A stretch of DNA of 15,486 nucleotides from Azoarcus sp. (GCA_023230755.1 JALNWS010000091.1:1-15486); one strand, 5' to 3'. Shown: positions 1-6,610, counted from the stretch's first letter. Numbers and translations are program-made. Notes: generated by a model not told the origin, from the sequence alone.

Positions 1-252
1 GACGGGCTCCAGCCGCAACTCTTCGACCAGGCATCCGACCGGGGGGCCGAGCACATCGTCCTCGCCCTCGAAGCGCACCAGGATGATGTCGATGTCGGGG
101 GCGGCCTCGACATGACCGGTCTTCACCACCACGCCACGGGTTCCGGCCGCAGCGAGCAGCGCGCCGGCGTCGATATCGGGAATGCTGCCGTCGTTGTGGA
201 TGGCGTCGAGTGCGAACACGACGTCGCCGGGTGAGCAGAATGCAGTGCTCAT
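1..252 (-). CDS. nifZ: NifZ, nitrogenase MoFe protein maturation factor (C-terminus off window)
   Basis: Translating the complement from the ATG at 252 gives an open frame to the window edge (84 residues seen, no stop). It begins MSTAFCSPGDVVFALDAIHN and continues with NDGSIPDIDAGALL, a glycine-rich G-T-R-G-V-V-V turn and a later GCLVEEL stretch. The pattern 'GD-V-x-IxNDG-x-P-x-G-x-LL-x-G-x-x-G-V' followed by a conserved GC-x-x-EEL is what I know from the short NifZ family. NifZ acts in the cytoplasm, helping P-cluster formation on the second half of the NifDK tetramer. The start lies 5 nt after the ferredoxin stop with no strong Shine-Dalgarno, so translation is probably coupled to the ferredoxin. 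The family is usually about 100-160 residues, so a small part is missing. Position after nifF and a nif-type ferredoxin supports the call. Confidence 0.85.
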   Translation of the reverse strand, partial: MSTAFCSPGDVVFALDAIHNDGSIPDIDAGALLAAAGTRGVVVKTGHVEAAPDIDIILVRFEGEDDVLGPPVGCLVEELRLEPV

Positions 253-257
253 GGCGG

Positions 258-581
258 TCACCACACGCTGGCCGGCGCCAGCAGGCGCTCGACCGGCTTG
301 TCGCCGATGAGATGCTCGTCGATGATGCTGCCGACATCGGCTGCACTGACGCCTGAGTACATCACGCCTTCCGGATACACCAGCACGCTCGGGCCATTGG
401 AGCAGGGGCCGATGCAGCCGGTATTGGTCACGGCGTAGTCCGCCCACAGGTTACGGGCCTGAAAGGCTTCCATGAAGCCCTGATAGACCTCGTTGCAGCC
501 CTTCTGCTGACAGGATCCGCGGGGGTGGCCGGCGGGGCGGCCCTGGACGCAGACGAGAACGTGTTTCTTGGGTTTTGCCAT
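258..581 (-). CDS. Thioredoxin-like [2Fe-2S] ferredoxin of the nif cluster
   Basis: This 107-residue protein starts MAKPKKHVLVCVQGRPAGHP. It closely follows the pattern of Azotobacter vinelandii 2Fe-2S ferredoxin I and the Clostridium pasteurianum 2Fe-2S ferredoxin (MAKP-x-H start, RPAGHPRGSC, VYPEGVMY, and an L-x-P-A-x-W C-terminus). Cysteines are at 11, 24, 29, 56 and 60. In the family Cys11, Cys24, Cys56 and Cys60 hold the cluster, and Cys56/Cys60 lie in TGCIGPC here. Cys29 is extra. The ATG at 581 is preceded by a GGAG at good spacing, and the length equals the family length, which argues against any of the longer in-frame upstream extensions. It sits between nifF and nifZ and probably passes electrons or interacts with the nitrogenase proteins in the cytoplasm. 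The exact partner is not settled for this family. Confidence 0.93.
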   Translation of the reverse strand: MAKPKKHVLVCVQGRPAGHPRGSCQQKGCNEVYQGFMEAFQARNLWADYAVTNTGCIGPCSNGPSVLVYPEGVMYSGVSAADVGSIIDEHLIGDKPVERLLAPASVW

Positions 582-615
582 GATGGGCTCCGTTACGATG
601 GGGGTGTTCCGGGGT

Positions 616-634
616 GCCCGCGCATGGCGCGGGC
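616..634 (-). other. Intercistronic hairpin between nifF and the ferredoxin gene
   Basis: GCCCGCGC, loop ATG, GCGCGGGC form a perfect 8-bp GC-only stem with a 3-nt loop in the 68-nt gap after the nifF stop. No T-run follows it on the minus strand, so it does not look like a strong intrinsic terminator. More likely it is an mRNA processing or stability element, or a partial attenuator that sets ferredoxin and nifZ levels below nifF. Structure seen; role inferred. Confidence 0.5.
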
Positions 635-649
635 GTGGACAGGGGGCGG

Positions 650-1192
650 TCAGCCGGCGGCAGCCATCAGTGCCGGCGTGATCCCGGCCAGCCAGGCATC
701 GACACGCTCGTCGGTAAGCGTGGGCTGGTTGTCGTGGTCGAGTGCGAGACCGACAAAACTGCCATCGATCACGGCCTGGGAGCTCTTGAAGGTGTAGCCG
801 TCGACCGGCCAGGTGCCGATCACGTTTGCACCGCAGGTGGTGACGCAGTCGTAGAGGTCGGCCATCGCGTCGCAGAATTCGTTGCCGTATTTCTCCTGGT
901 CGCCGAGTCCAAAGATGGCAACGACCTTGCCGCTCATGTCGGCACCGTCGAGCTGAGGCAGGAATTCGGCCCAGCTTGCGGTCTGGGCACCGCACTCGAG
1001 GCCGGGCAGTTCGCCGTCGCCCAGCGTCGGGGTGCCGATGATGAGGGCGTCGTAGGCGAGGAAATCGTCGGCCGTCGCCTTGTTGACGTTGAGCGGATCG
1101 GCGGCTGCATCGCCGAGTTTCTTCGCGATCGACTTGGCGATGCGTCGGGTGCGGCCGGTGTCGGTGCCGAAGAAGATGCCGATGTTTGCCAT
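650..1192 (-). CDS. nifF: Flavodoxin NifF, electron donor to nitrogenase reductase
   Basis: This 180-residue long-chain flavodoxin begins MANIGIFFGTDTGRTRRIAK. The FMN-phosphate loop is residues 9-15 (T10-x-T12-G-x-T15). The 60s loop reads GTPTLGDGELPG and the 90s loop reads GLGDQEKYGNEF; both are flavin-contact regions. The C-terminal part has DGYTFKSSQAVIDGSFVGLA followed by LDHDN, matching the NifF subgroup, and total length equals that of A. vinelandii NifF. In the cytoplasm the hydroquinone form reduces the Fe protein NifH. The ATG at 1192 has an AGGAG Shine-Dalgarno upstream, so it is translated independently of the preceding 112-residue gene, 63 nt away. No sigma-54 element was seen in that gap. 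It is therefore probably cotranscribed from the promoter region near 4143. Confidence 0.96.
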   Translation of the reverse strand: MANIGIFFGTDTGRTRRIAKSIAKKLGDAAADPLNVNKATADDFLAYDALIIGTPTLGDGELPGLECGAQTASWAEFLPQLDGADMSGKVVAIFGLGDQEKYGNEFCDAMADLYDCVTTCGANVIGTWPVDGYTFKSSQAVIDGSFVGLALDHDNQPTLTDERVDAWLAGITPALMAAAG

Positions 1193-1255
1193 GCTGTGCT
1201 CCTGGTCTTGATCAGTGAGATTGGCTGGGGTTGGTGGCGCCTGGACTGGGGCTGC

Positions 1256-1594
1256 TCAGGCGGCTTCCGGCAGTCCGAAATGGGTGCGCAGAACGCCGAG
1301 CAGGCGCGCCAGGCTGAGCTCTTCCCGCACCAGCGGCTCGGCGGGCGGCGGCGGGCTGCCCGCCTCGGGGAATGAGAGTTCGACCCCATAGCGTCCGGGC
1401 GGCTGACCGTAGGTGAACACGAAGGCTGCAAGCGCTGCGTCTCCCGGCAGCAGCAGACCGACGGCCTCTTCGTTGTCGCGCCAGCGTTCATCGAGTTCGA
1501 TCAGGCCGTCTTCGAGCGCGTGTTCCAGGGTACTCAGCAAATGAGAGAGGGCGCGGTACTTTGGGGGCATTGAGCTGGTCATGGCGGCAGTCAT
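1256..1594 (-). CDS. Unknown 112-residue nif-operon protein
   Basis: I do not recognise this family. The protein is small, acidic and has no signal peptide, membrane segment or metal-binding cysteines; it contains no cysteine at all. Residues about 12-42 look helical (YRALSHLLSTLEHALEDGLI). Then comes a hydrophobic stretch with VGLLLPGDAALAAFVFTYG around residue 45, a proline-rich linker near 77-85, and a C-terminal helix with LARLLGVLRTHFG. The chosen ATG at 1594 overlaps the TGA of the rhodanese-ankyrin gene as ATGA, which suggests translational coupling. ATGs at 1582 and 1571 are alternatives. No Shine-Dalgarno is good at any of the three. Being locked between a rhodanese fusion and nifF suggests a nitrogenase-related accessory or chaperone role, which is inference only. 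Confidence 0.75.
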   Translation of the reverse strand: MTAAMTSSMPPKYRALSHLLSTLEHALEDGLIELDERWRDNEEAVGLLLPGDAALAAFVFTYGQPPGRYGVELSFPEAGSPPPPAEPLVREELSLARLLGVLRTHFGLPEAA

Positions 1595-2436
1595 CCGATC
1601 GTGTGGCGAAGCAGTTGGAGGCAGCTGCGGGTGGCGGCGAGGTCCACCGCACGGGCGTCATCGAAATTGACCAGCAACGGGTCGGCGCCGCATTCAAGCA
1701 GCAGGGCGACCATCTCGGCCTTGCCGGCGGAGGCGGCGTACATCAGGCAGGTCGCCCCCATGTCGTTGCGGTTGTCGATGTCGATGCCTGCCTGCACGAG
1801 CCTGCGCACGATCGCGGCATTGCCCGATACGCAGGCCAGCCAGAGGGCGTTGTTGCCGTCCATGTTGCGGCGGGAAACGTCAGCACCGCAGGCGAGGAGG
1901 GCGTCGGTCACGCCCTCATGCCCAGTGAGTGCCGCGCGCATCAGCGCTGTCAGGCCGTGCTGACGCGGTGCGTTGAGGTCGAAAGGGTCGAACCCGTGTG
2001 TCTGCAGAAAAGCGAGGAGTTCGGCGCGGGCGTCCATGCCTGCGACCGGCGTGCCTTGCTGGCCGGCGTGGCATGTAGCGAGTGCGCGGGAGAGGGCCGG
2101 GTAGCCGCCATCCACGCTATAGACCTCGGGGAAGCGGAAGTCCGCGAACCACTGCGCCCAGGTGCGGCTGGCATTGCCGTGATAGCAGCAGATCAGCACC
2201 GGCGTGCTGCGGTTCAGCCCCCGGATCTGTTGCGGGAAAGAGGCTTCGGCGAGGCGGATCGCTTCGTCAATATGCGCGGCGAGATAGCTGTTTTCGTCAC
2301 GCACATCGAACAGTGCGAGCGCAGGCAGCACGCCGTCGCGATAGCGCAATATCATGTCGGCCGCATCCTCGGCGGAGATGCGGTGGGCCTGACGGCTGGT
2401 TGGCTGGGAGACGGTAAGGGTTTCGGTATTCATCAT
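1591..2436 (-). CDS. Rhodanese-ankyrin fusion protein, probable sulfurtransferase
   Basis: The protein has 281 residues and no signal peptide, so it is cytoplasmic. Residues about 18-125 are a single rhodanese domain. They include LFDVRDENSYLAAHIDEAIR and an active-site loop CYHGNAS at 84-90, nearly the CYHGNSS loop of E. coli GlpE. Cys84 is the expected persulfide cysteine and Cys83 lies next to it. Residues about 155-280 hold three to four ankyrin repeats (GLTALMRAALTGH, NNALWLACVSGN, ATCLMYAASAGK), a protein-binding scaffold. The first ATG at 2436 overlaps the upstream TGA as ATGA; a second ATG follows immediately. Rhodaneses occur in nif clusters of other diazotrophs (rhdN in Azotobacter). 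Sulfur delivery for Fe-S or cofactor assembly, with the ankyrin part docking the acceptor, is a reasonable inference but is not shown by sequence. Confidence 0.88.
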   Translation of the reverse strand: MMNTETLTVSQPTSRQAHRISAEDAADMILRYRDGVLPALALFDVRDENSYLAAHIDEAIRLAEASFPQQIRGLNRSTPVLICCYHGNASRTWAQWFADFRFPEVYSVDGGYPALSRALATCHAGQQGTPVAGMDARAELLAFLQTHGFDPFDLNAPRQHGLTALMRAALTGHEGVTDALLACGADVSRRNMDGNNALWLACVSGNAAIVRRLVQAGIDIDNRNDMGATCLMYAASAGKAEMVALLLECGADPLLVNFDDARAVDLAATRSCLQLLRHTIG

Positions 2437-4142
2437 GTTGGCGTCCGGTTGACGGGCTGATGCAGGGCGCGATCGGCGGGGTAGGCCGGGGCGGATTCGA
2501 TTCTTGAGTCGTCGATCGGCAGGCCGATCGTGAAGTGGTACAGGGTCTGATGGCTGCTGCCGGAAAGTCCCAGTAGCTTGTGCACCGGATCGTCGAAGAA
2601 ACAGCCAATGCCGGTGCCGCGGAGGCCGAGACGTTCGGCAAGCAGGTAGAGCGCCTGCCCCGTCTGTCCTGCCGCCCGGAGCAGGTCGCGGTAGGCTGCG
2701 GGGTCGGCGCTGATGGCGTCGTCAAAGGGGGCGATCAGGCCGAGTGCGAGACAGGCATTGGCCGCGATGTCCTGATGACAGTGCAGGCTGCGTGCCAGTC
2801 GATGGAGTTCAACCTGCCCGAAGCTGCGCAAGCGCACGAGTCCCGCGCTTTCGCCCCGTGCGCAGAAAACGGTTGCCACCGGTTCCCCCCAAGGGTCAGC
2901 AGGAGGCGGGTTGTTGCCGGCGGCAAGGAGGTAGATTCCGGGTGTGAGCGTGTCGACCCGGTGTACGAAAAGCGCGGCCATCATTCCCGAGATCGACGCA
3001 GACAACCGGCCGTCCTGCAAGCGGTCTCCCAGCACCTGTAACACGGCAATGAAATCGGCGTGACTCATCTGCTTGCCACTATCGAAGCGTTGCGCACTGC
3101 GTCGGGCGAGCATGATGTCCGCTGCGCCGTGTCCGGTGACCGAGGCACCCGGCCAGACCGGCGTGGGGGCTGCAGGCGTGGGGTCAAGGGCCGTGTCGTG
3201 GTGCCGGCGCGTCGCCCGGGCGACATCGTCGATCAGCGGCCAGCGATAGCGTGGGAACGGGTCGAGTTGTGAAGCCTTTCCGAACCACTGGACGTTCGTG
3301 GTCGACAACAACGGATCCGGTTGAGGTGTGGGCGGTGCAGTGCCGTCGAACCCGACCGCAAGCAGAATCTCGGCTTCCTCGCGTTCGGACTGTGGGTGTC
3401 GACTTGGCGGGAAATCATCGTCCCGGTCCAGCCCGAGCCGGTGCGACAGGCTGTGTGAACCCGGTCTGAGTTCGTGTGTCGACCAGCCCAGCACGGCTGC
3501 CGCGTGTGCGATCGAACTGGTTGCGTGGCCAACGTCAAGTTGGCAGTAGCGAAAGCCCCGCTCTCCGTACTTCCAGGCTTCGCGCCACATTGCGGTGCTC
3601 AAGGCAATGCGCAGTTCAGCGTCGGCCTGCTGCGGTACGGTATCTGTGTCATCGCGTGCGCGCAGTTCCAGAACATGATCCTCTGGGCGGTAGTGATGGA
3701 CGCCGTCGACCAGGCCCTCGATTCCACGTGTGATCAGCCACGCTTCGACGGGATGGAGGTTGCCGCTTGAGGGGTTGGCACGCACTGCCCAGCGGTCCGG
3801 GCCAAGCGTCTTCCATGCCGTAATCCCCAGCGCGAGCTGCAACAGCGCACCGAGGCTGACGAGGCCTGGAGGCTGACGGGTGTCGGCGATCCCCGCGAAA
3901 GGTCGTTCGAGTGCTTCGTGCAGCGCAGGGTTCTGCTGGCCGTCGCTGATCAGGGGCAGGACGACGGTGGGCGCACCTTCATAGCGGCGAAAGGCGGCTG
4001 GCTGGGCGTCCCAGTCGAGCATGCCCGGACCCTGCGCATAAGCCTCGAAGCGGTGTTTGCTGCGGTCGTGGTACAGCTTCACCACATCGAGTGCGGAGAG
4101 CGTCGGGGGTGTTGCGGGCATGACGGCATCTGCGGAGTTCAT
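2433..4142 (-). CDS. SagB/ThcOx-type protein with tandem nitroreductase-like domains
   Basis: The protein has about 569 residues from the ATG at 4142. It has two nitroreductase-fold regions. The N-terminal half opens with YHDRSKHRFEAYAQGPG and carries RANPSSGNLHPVEAW, the SagB-type flavin-binding signature. The C-terminal half opens with DIMLARRSAQRFDSG and ends with GTGIGCFFDDPVHKLLGL. SagB relatives are FMN-dependent oxidases or dehydrogenases that aromatise azolines in peptides. No precursor peptide or SagC/D-type cyclodehydratase is nearby, so the substrate here must be different. The ATG at 4142 has AAGG 8 nt upstream. A GTG at 4151 and an ATG at 4121 are alternatives. It is the first gene of the nif-associated minus operon and ends in an ATGA overlap with the rhodanese gene. 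Whether both halves bind FMN is unclear. Confidence 0.85.
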   Translation of the reverse strand: MNSADAVMPATPPTLSALDVVKLYHDRSKHRFEAYAQGPGMLDWDAQPAAFRRYEGAPTVVLPLISDGQQNPALHEALERPFAGIADTRQPPGLVSLGALLQLALGITAWKTLGPDRWAVRANPSSGNLHPVEAWLITRGIEGLVDGVHHYRPEDHVLELRARDDTDTVPQQADAELRIALSTAMWREAWKYGERGFRYCQLDVGHATSSIAHAAAVLGWSTHELRPGSHSLSHRLGLDRDDDFPPSRHPQSEREEAEILLAVGFDGTAPPTPQPDPLLSTTNVQWFGKASQLDPFPRYRWPLIDDVARATRRHHDTALDPTPAAPTPVWPGASVTGHGAADIMLARRSAQRFDSGKQMSHADFIAVLQVLGDRLQDGRLSASISGMMAALFVHRVDTLTPGIYLLAAGNNPPPADPWGEPVATVFCARGESAGLVRLRSFGQVELHRLARSLHCHQDIAANACLALGLIAPFDDAISADPAAYRDLLRAAGQTGQALYLLAERLGLRGTGIGCFFDDPVHKLLGLSGSSHQTLYHFTIGLPIDDSRIESAPAYPADRALHQPVNRTPT

Positions 4143-4153
4143 GGTTCGCACCT

Positions 4154-4169
4154 TGCAAATCCGATACCA
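4154..4169 (-). promoter_or_regulatory. Candidate sigma-54 promoter for the SagB-rhodanese-nifF operon
   Basis: On the minus strand TGGTATCGGATTTGCA matches the -24/-12 consensus TGGCAC-N5-TTGCA with exact GG-N10-GC spacing. It is the only such spacing with a TTGC element on this strand in the divergent spacer. The problem is that the predicted transcript start, about position 4143, falls one base before the ATG at 4142 and leaves its Shine-Dalgarno untranscribed. Either the mRNA is leaderless, the start is the ATG at 4121, or the match is fortuitous. Confidence 0.5.
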
Positions 4170-4245
4170 GATCGTGCCGACAGGACGCAGGCCGCTTGAA
4201 TGCTGGAGTAAGCGCGGGCGCGGGGTGCCGCGGATGTGTGGAAAC

Positions 4246-4263
4246 CACCCCGCATGCGGGGTG
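4246..4263. repeat. 18-bp perfect palindrome in the nif divergent spacer
   Basis: CACCCCGCATGCGGGGTG equals its own reverse complement. It touches a second small inverted repeat, GTGG-AAA-CCAC at 4238-4248, sharing CAC. It lies 2 nt from the NifA site and upstream of both predicted start points. It should therefore act at DNA level, as a protein-binding operator, rather than as an RNA hairpin. I do not recognise the sequence as the site of a named regulator. Confidence 0.6.
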
Positions 4264-4265
4264 AT

Positions 4266-4281
4266 TGTCGGCTTTGCGACA
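4266..4281. promoter_or_regulatory. NifA upstream activator sequence (TGT-N10-ACA)
   Basis: TGT-CGGCTTTGCG-ACA is an exact NifA activator site. Its centre is about 67 bp upstream of the predicted plus-strand start near 4340 and about 130 bp upstream of the minus-strand one near 4143. One site could serve both divergent promoters. No convincing IHF site was found between it and either promoter. Confidence 0.8.
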
Positions 4282-4313
4282 GTCCATCATCAACACGGAC
4301 AGGATGTTCCGCC

Positions 4314-4329
4314 TGGCGCTCAAATTGCT
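4314..4329 (+). promoter_or_regulatory. Sigma-54 promoter of the HepT-like gene
   Basis: TGGCGCTCAAATTGCT matches TGGCACG-N4-TTGCT with exact GG-N10-GC spacing and one changed base in each half of the first element. The predicted start near 4340 leaves a leader of about 30 nt with a GGAG at 4358-4361 and the ATG at 4371. This is normal geometry, and with the NifA site upstream it indicates nif-type control. Confidence 0.8.
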
Positions 4330-4370
4330 GAGGTCAGTTTCAACCTGCCATCGTTACGGAGCCAGAGCGC

Positions 4371-4709
4371 ATGACTGTTGAAGAGATGATGACCAATACC
4401 ATCAGCCGGGTGGAGGCTGCCGCAACCGACATACTGACGTTGGTTGAAGGGCTGGGCGCCGAGGAGTTTGCGCGCAGTCGTCTGATGCGGCGGACCGTAC
4501 TCGCCCGTTTGCGTGCCATAGCCGACGCCGCTGCATCACTGCCTGCACAAGGGCGGGAGGCGATGCCGGAGGTGGATTGGGCGAGTTGGGTCGCGCTGGG
4601 CGATGCACTGGCAAACGGGGCGGCAAGCCCCGAGCACGAATGGGCCGCCGCTAGCGAGCAGGCCGCAGTGATTCTGCAGTGGATGCGGGTCTACAGTCAG
4701 ACCGGTTGA
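4371..4709 (+). CDS. HepT/DUF86-like protein lacking the RNase motif
   Basis: The protein has 112 residues and is mostly alpha-helical by inspection. Residues 29-80 follow the HepT/DUF86 pattern: GLGAEEFARSRLMRRTVLAR, then a helix RLRAIADAAASLP where HepT proteins have 'L-x-IGEA-A-x-L-x', then PEVDWASW where they have 'P-x-I-P-W'. The next step fails. HepT toxins carry R-x(4-6)-H-x-Y in the helix after that tryptophan, but here it reads VALGDALANGAASPEHEW, with no matching Arg or Tyr. No MntA-type nucleotidyltransferase partner lies beside it. It is thus probably not an active RNase toxin but a domesticated helical protein. ATG 4371 has a GGAG 9 nt upstream; Met6 and Met7 are alternatives. 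The sigma-54/NifA promoter puts it in the nif regulon. It converges on the antiporter gene with a 25-nt gap. Confidence 0.8.
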   Translation: MTVEEMMTNTISRVEAAATDILTLVEGLGAEEFARSRLMRRTVLARLRAIADAAASLPAQGREAMPEVDWASWVALGDALANGAASPEHEWAAASEQAAVILQWMRVYSQTG

Positions 4710-4734
4710 GCAAGACCCGCTCCGGTGCCGCCGC

Positions 4735-6528
4735 TCAGGACTTGGGGGGCGCTTTTTCCGCGTCGGGTTTGGCTGCTGCGGCCAACTCCTGCTCCAGCAG
4801 TGCAGCCAGTTCCTTGTAGGCGTCCTTCGTTGACTGAATCAGCTGGCTTTCGTCGTGGTAGAGCGCCTGTTGCCGCTTGAGCAGTTCCTGGTCGTTGCGT
4901 GCGAACAGATCGACAATATGCTGGGCGGCTGCAGGCGGCTTGCCGAGCGCCTCGAAGGTCATGGTGGCCAGGGCGAGACTCGACTTGAACGTTTCGCGCA
5001 TCTGCAGCGTTACTCCGAGGTCCATCAGGCGATAGGCGTGAAAACGGTCGCGCGCCCGGGCAACAATCTGTACGTGCGGGAAATGCTTGCGTACCAGTTC
5101 GGCACAGCGTATCGAGGTTTCGATGTCGTCGATCGCAAGGATCAGAACCTTGGCCTCGCCCACGCGGGCCGCGTCGAGCACCTCAAGGTGAGCCGCGTTG
5201 CCGTAATAGGCCTGGGCGCCAAAGCGACGCACCATGTCCACTTCGTCCAGGTCCTTGTCGAGGGCGGTAAAAGGCACGCCACGCACACGCAGGATCCGGC
5301 CGATGATCTGCCCGACCCGGCCAAAGCCGGCGATGACGACCGGGTTGGGTTCGTCGGGCATTTCGTCGGCAGGGCGCTCAGGCTGGCTGGCCACCTCCTT
5401 GGCGTTGATGCGGTCGCCGATGATGAACAGCAAGGGCGCAATCGCCATTGACAGCGCGACTGCGAGGGTCAGTTGCTCTACCACATCCAAGGGCAGCAGC
5501 GAGCTTGCCCGCGCAACGCCAAACAGCACGAAGGCGAACTCGCCGCACTGCGCCAGCGCAAGCGCCTCCATGCGGGACTCCTTCGCCCCGCCACCAACCA
5601 GTCGGCGCAGACCGTAGAGCCCGAAACCCTTGATCGCCAGCAGGCCGACCGTAAAGCCGATGACGTTGATCGGGTGCTGCACGATCATGCCCAGGTTGAT
5701 CCCCATGCCTACGGCGATGAAGAAGAAGCCCATCAGCAGGCCCTGGAAGGGTGCGATCGAGCCTTCGAGTTCGTGACGGAAGTCAGAGTCGGACAGGAGC
5801 ACACCGGCAACGAAGGCGCCGAGCGACATCGACAAGCCGCTGGCTTCCATCAACAGGGCGAGGCCGAGCGCGGTGGCCAGCGCCGCGGCGGTGAACATCT
5901 CGCGGCTGTCGATGCGGCTGACATGACGAAACACGCGATCGAGCAATGGCCGTCCGATTGCGATCACCACGCCAAGCACGACCAGGCCGATGACCGGTGA
6001 CACGCTGCCTTCCGCCTTCTCGGCGCCGAGCAGCGGGAGCAGCGCCAGCAACGGGATCACCATCAAGTCCTGAAACAGCAGCATGGCAAAAGTCTCGCGC
6101 CCGTAGCGGCTGTGCAGCTCATTGCGCTCGGCCAGCGTTGGCAACACGAATGCAGTGGACGACAAGGCCAAGGCGAGTCCGGCCAGAACGGCCTCGGCCC
6201 AGTCCAGTCCGAGTAGCCTGGCGACGCCGATGAGCAGCGCGCCCACGCCGAAGAACTGCAGCGTGCCAAGCCCGAACACCGGTTTGCGCAGCGCCCACAG
6301 GCGGCTGGGCTGAAGCTCCAGCCCGATGATGAACAGCAGCAGCACGACGCCGAGTTCGGCGGTATGCAGCAGGTTCTCCGGATCGTGCACCACACTCACG
6401 CCCCAGGGGCCGATCAGCACGCCCGCAACAAGGTAGCCCAGCACCGTGCCGAGGCCCGCACGCTTGAAGAAGGGTACGAGAAAAACAGCAACGGCGAGCA
6501 GTGCGGCGAAGGTGACGACTGATTGCAT
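4735..6528 (-). CDS. KefB/KefC-type K+/H+ antiporter (CPA2 family)
   Basis: This 597-residue inner-membrane protein has a hydrophobic region of about a dozen segments from residue 1 to about 372. It contains GTVLGYLVAGVLIGPWG, LLFIIGLELQPSRLW, LALSSTAFVLPTLAERN and LFQDLMVIPLLALLPLL (Asp154 corresponds to the conserved Asp of the ion path), plus LLMGFFFIAVGMGINLG. An RCK_N (TrkA-N) nucleotide-binding domain follows at about 396-515, opening VVIAGFGRVGQIIGR. A charged, helical tail ends the protein. Length and order match E. coli KefB and KefC, which excrete K+ in exchange for H+ and are gated by glutathione and its adducts. KefB and KefC cannot be told apart here, and no KefG/KefF ancillary gene is adjacent. 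The ATG at 6528 has only a weak Shine-Dalgarno. It appears unrelated to its nif and cytochrome neighbours. Confidence 0.92.
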   Translation of the reverse strand: MQSVVTFAALLAVAVFLVPFFKRAGLGTVLGYLVAGVLIGPWGVSVVHDPENLLHTAELGVVLLLFIIGLELQPSRLWALRKPVFGLGTLQFFGVGALLIGVARLLGLDWAEAVLAGLALALSSTAFVLPTLAERNELHSRYGRETFAMLLFQDLMVIPLLALLPLLGAEKAEGSVSPVIGLVVLGVVIAIGRPLLDRVFRHVSRIDSREMFTAAALATALGLALLMEASGLSMSLGAFVAGVLLSDSDFRHELEGSIAPFQGLLMGFFFIAVGMGINLGMIVQHPINVIGFTVGLLAIKGFGLYGLRRLVGGGAKESRMEALALAQCGEFAFVLFGVARASSLLPLDVVEQLTLAVALSMAIAPLLFIIGDRINAKEVASQPERPADEMPDEPNPVVIAGFGRVGQIIGRILRVRGVPFTALDKDLDEVDMVRRFGAQAYYGNAAHLEVLDAARVGEAKVLILAIDDIETSIRCAELVRKHFPHVQIVARARDRFHAYRLMDLGVTLQMRETFKSSLALATMTFEALGKPPAAAQHIVDLFARNDQELLKRQQALYHDESQLIQSTKDAYKELAALLEQELAAAAKPDAEKAPPKS

Positions 6529-6561
6529 TGAGGTCGATTCGGGTGTGTGCAGAGCGCGCAG

Positions 6562-6610
6562 TCTCCGGCCCTCTGCGGGGTAGGTGCCGAGTCCCGGTCG
6601 CTGCCGGAGA
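6562..6610 (-). other. Inverted repeat in the leader of the antiporter gene
   Basis: TCTCCGGC at 6562-6569 and GCCGGAGA at 6603-6610 form a perfect 8-bp inverted repeat with a 33-nt loop, inside the 198-nt spacer 6529-6726. It would lie in the 5' leader if the promoter at 6630-6658 is right. There is no T-run. I see no coding sequence or clear terminator in the rest of the spacer, so how the cytochrome transcript ends is unclear. Confidence 0.3.

Noticed and set aside
258..995. A 245-residue open frame ending with the ferredoxin
   Set aside because: Only the last 107 residues match the ferredoxin family, which begins with MAKP and a proper Shine-Dalgarno. The upstream part is Arg-rich out-of-frame shadow of nifF.
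2433..4142. A thiazole/oxazole-modified peptide biosynthetic cluster because of the SagB-type gene
   Set aside because: I see no precursor peptide, SagC/SagD-type cyclodehydratase or exporter in the window; the neighbours are nif genes.
4371..4709. A HepT-MntA toxin-antitoxin pair
   Set aside because: No nucleotidyltransferase gene is adjacent, and the catalytic R-x(4-6)-H-x-Y motif is absent.
4701..4726. ACCGG...CCGGT inverted repeat between the convergent HepT-like and antiporter genes as a bidirectional terminator
   Set aside because: The stem is only 5 bp with a 16-nt loop, it overlaps the end of the HepT-like gene, and there is no T-run on either strand.
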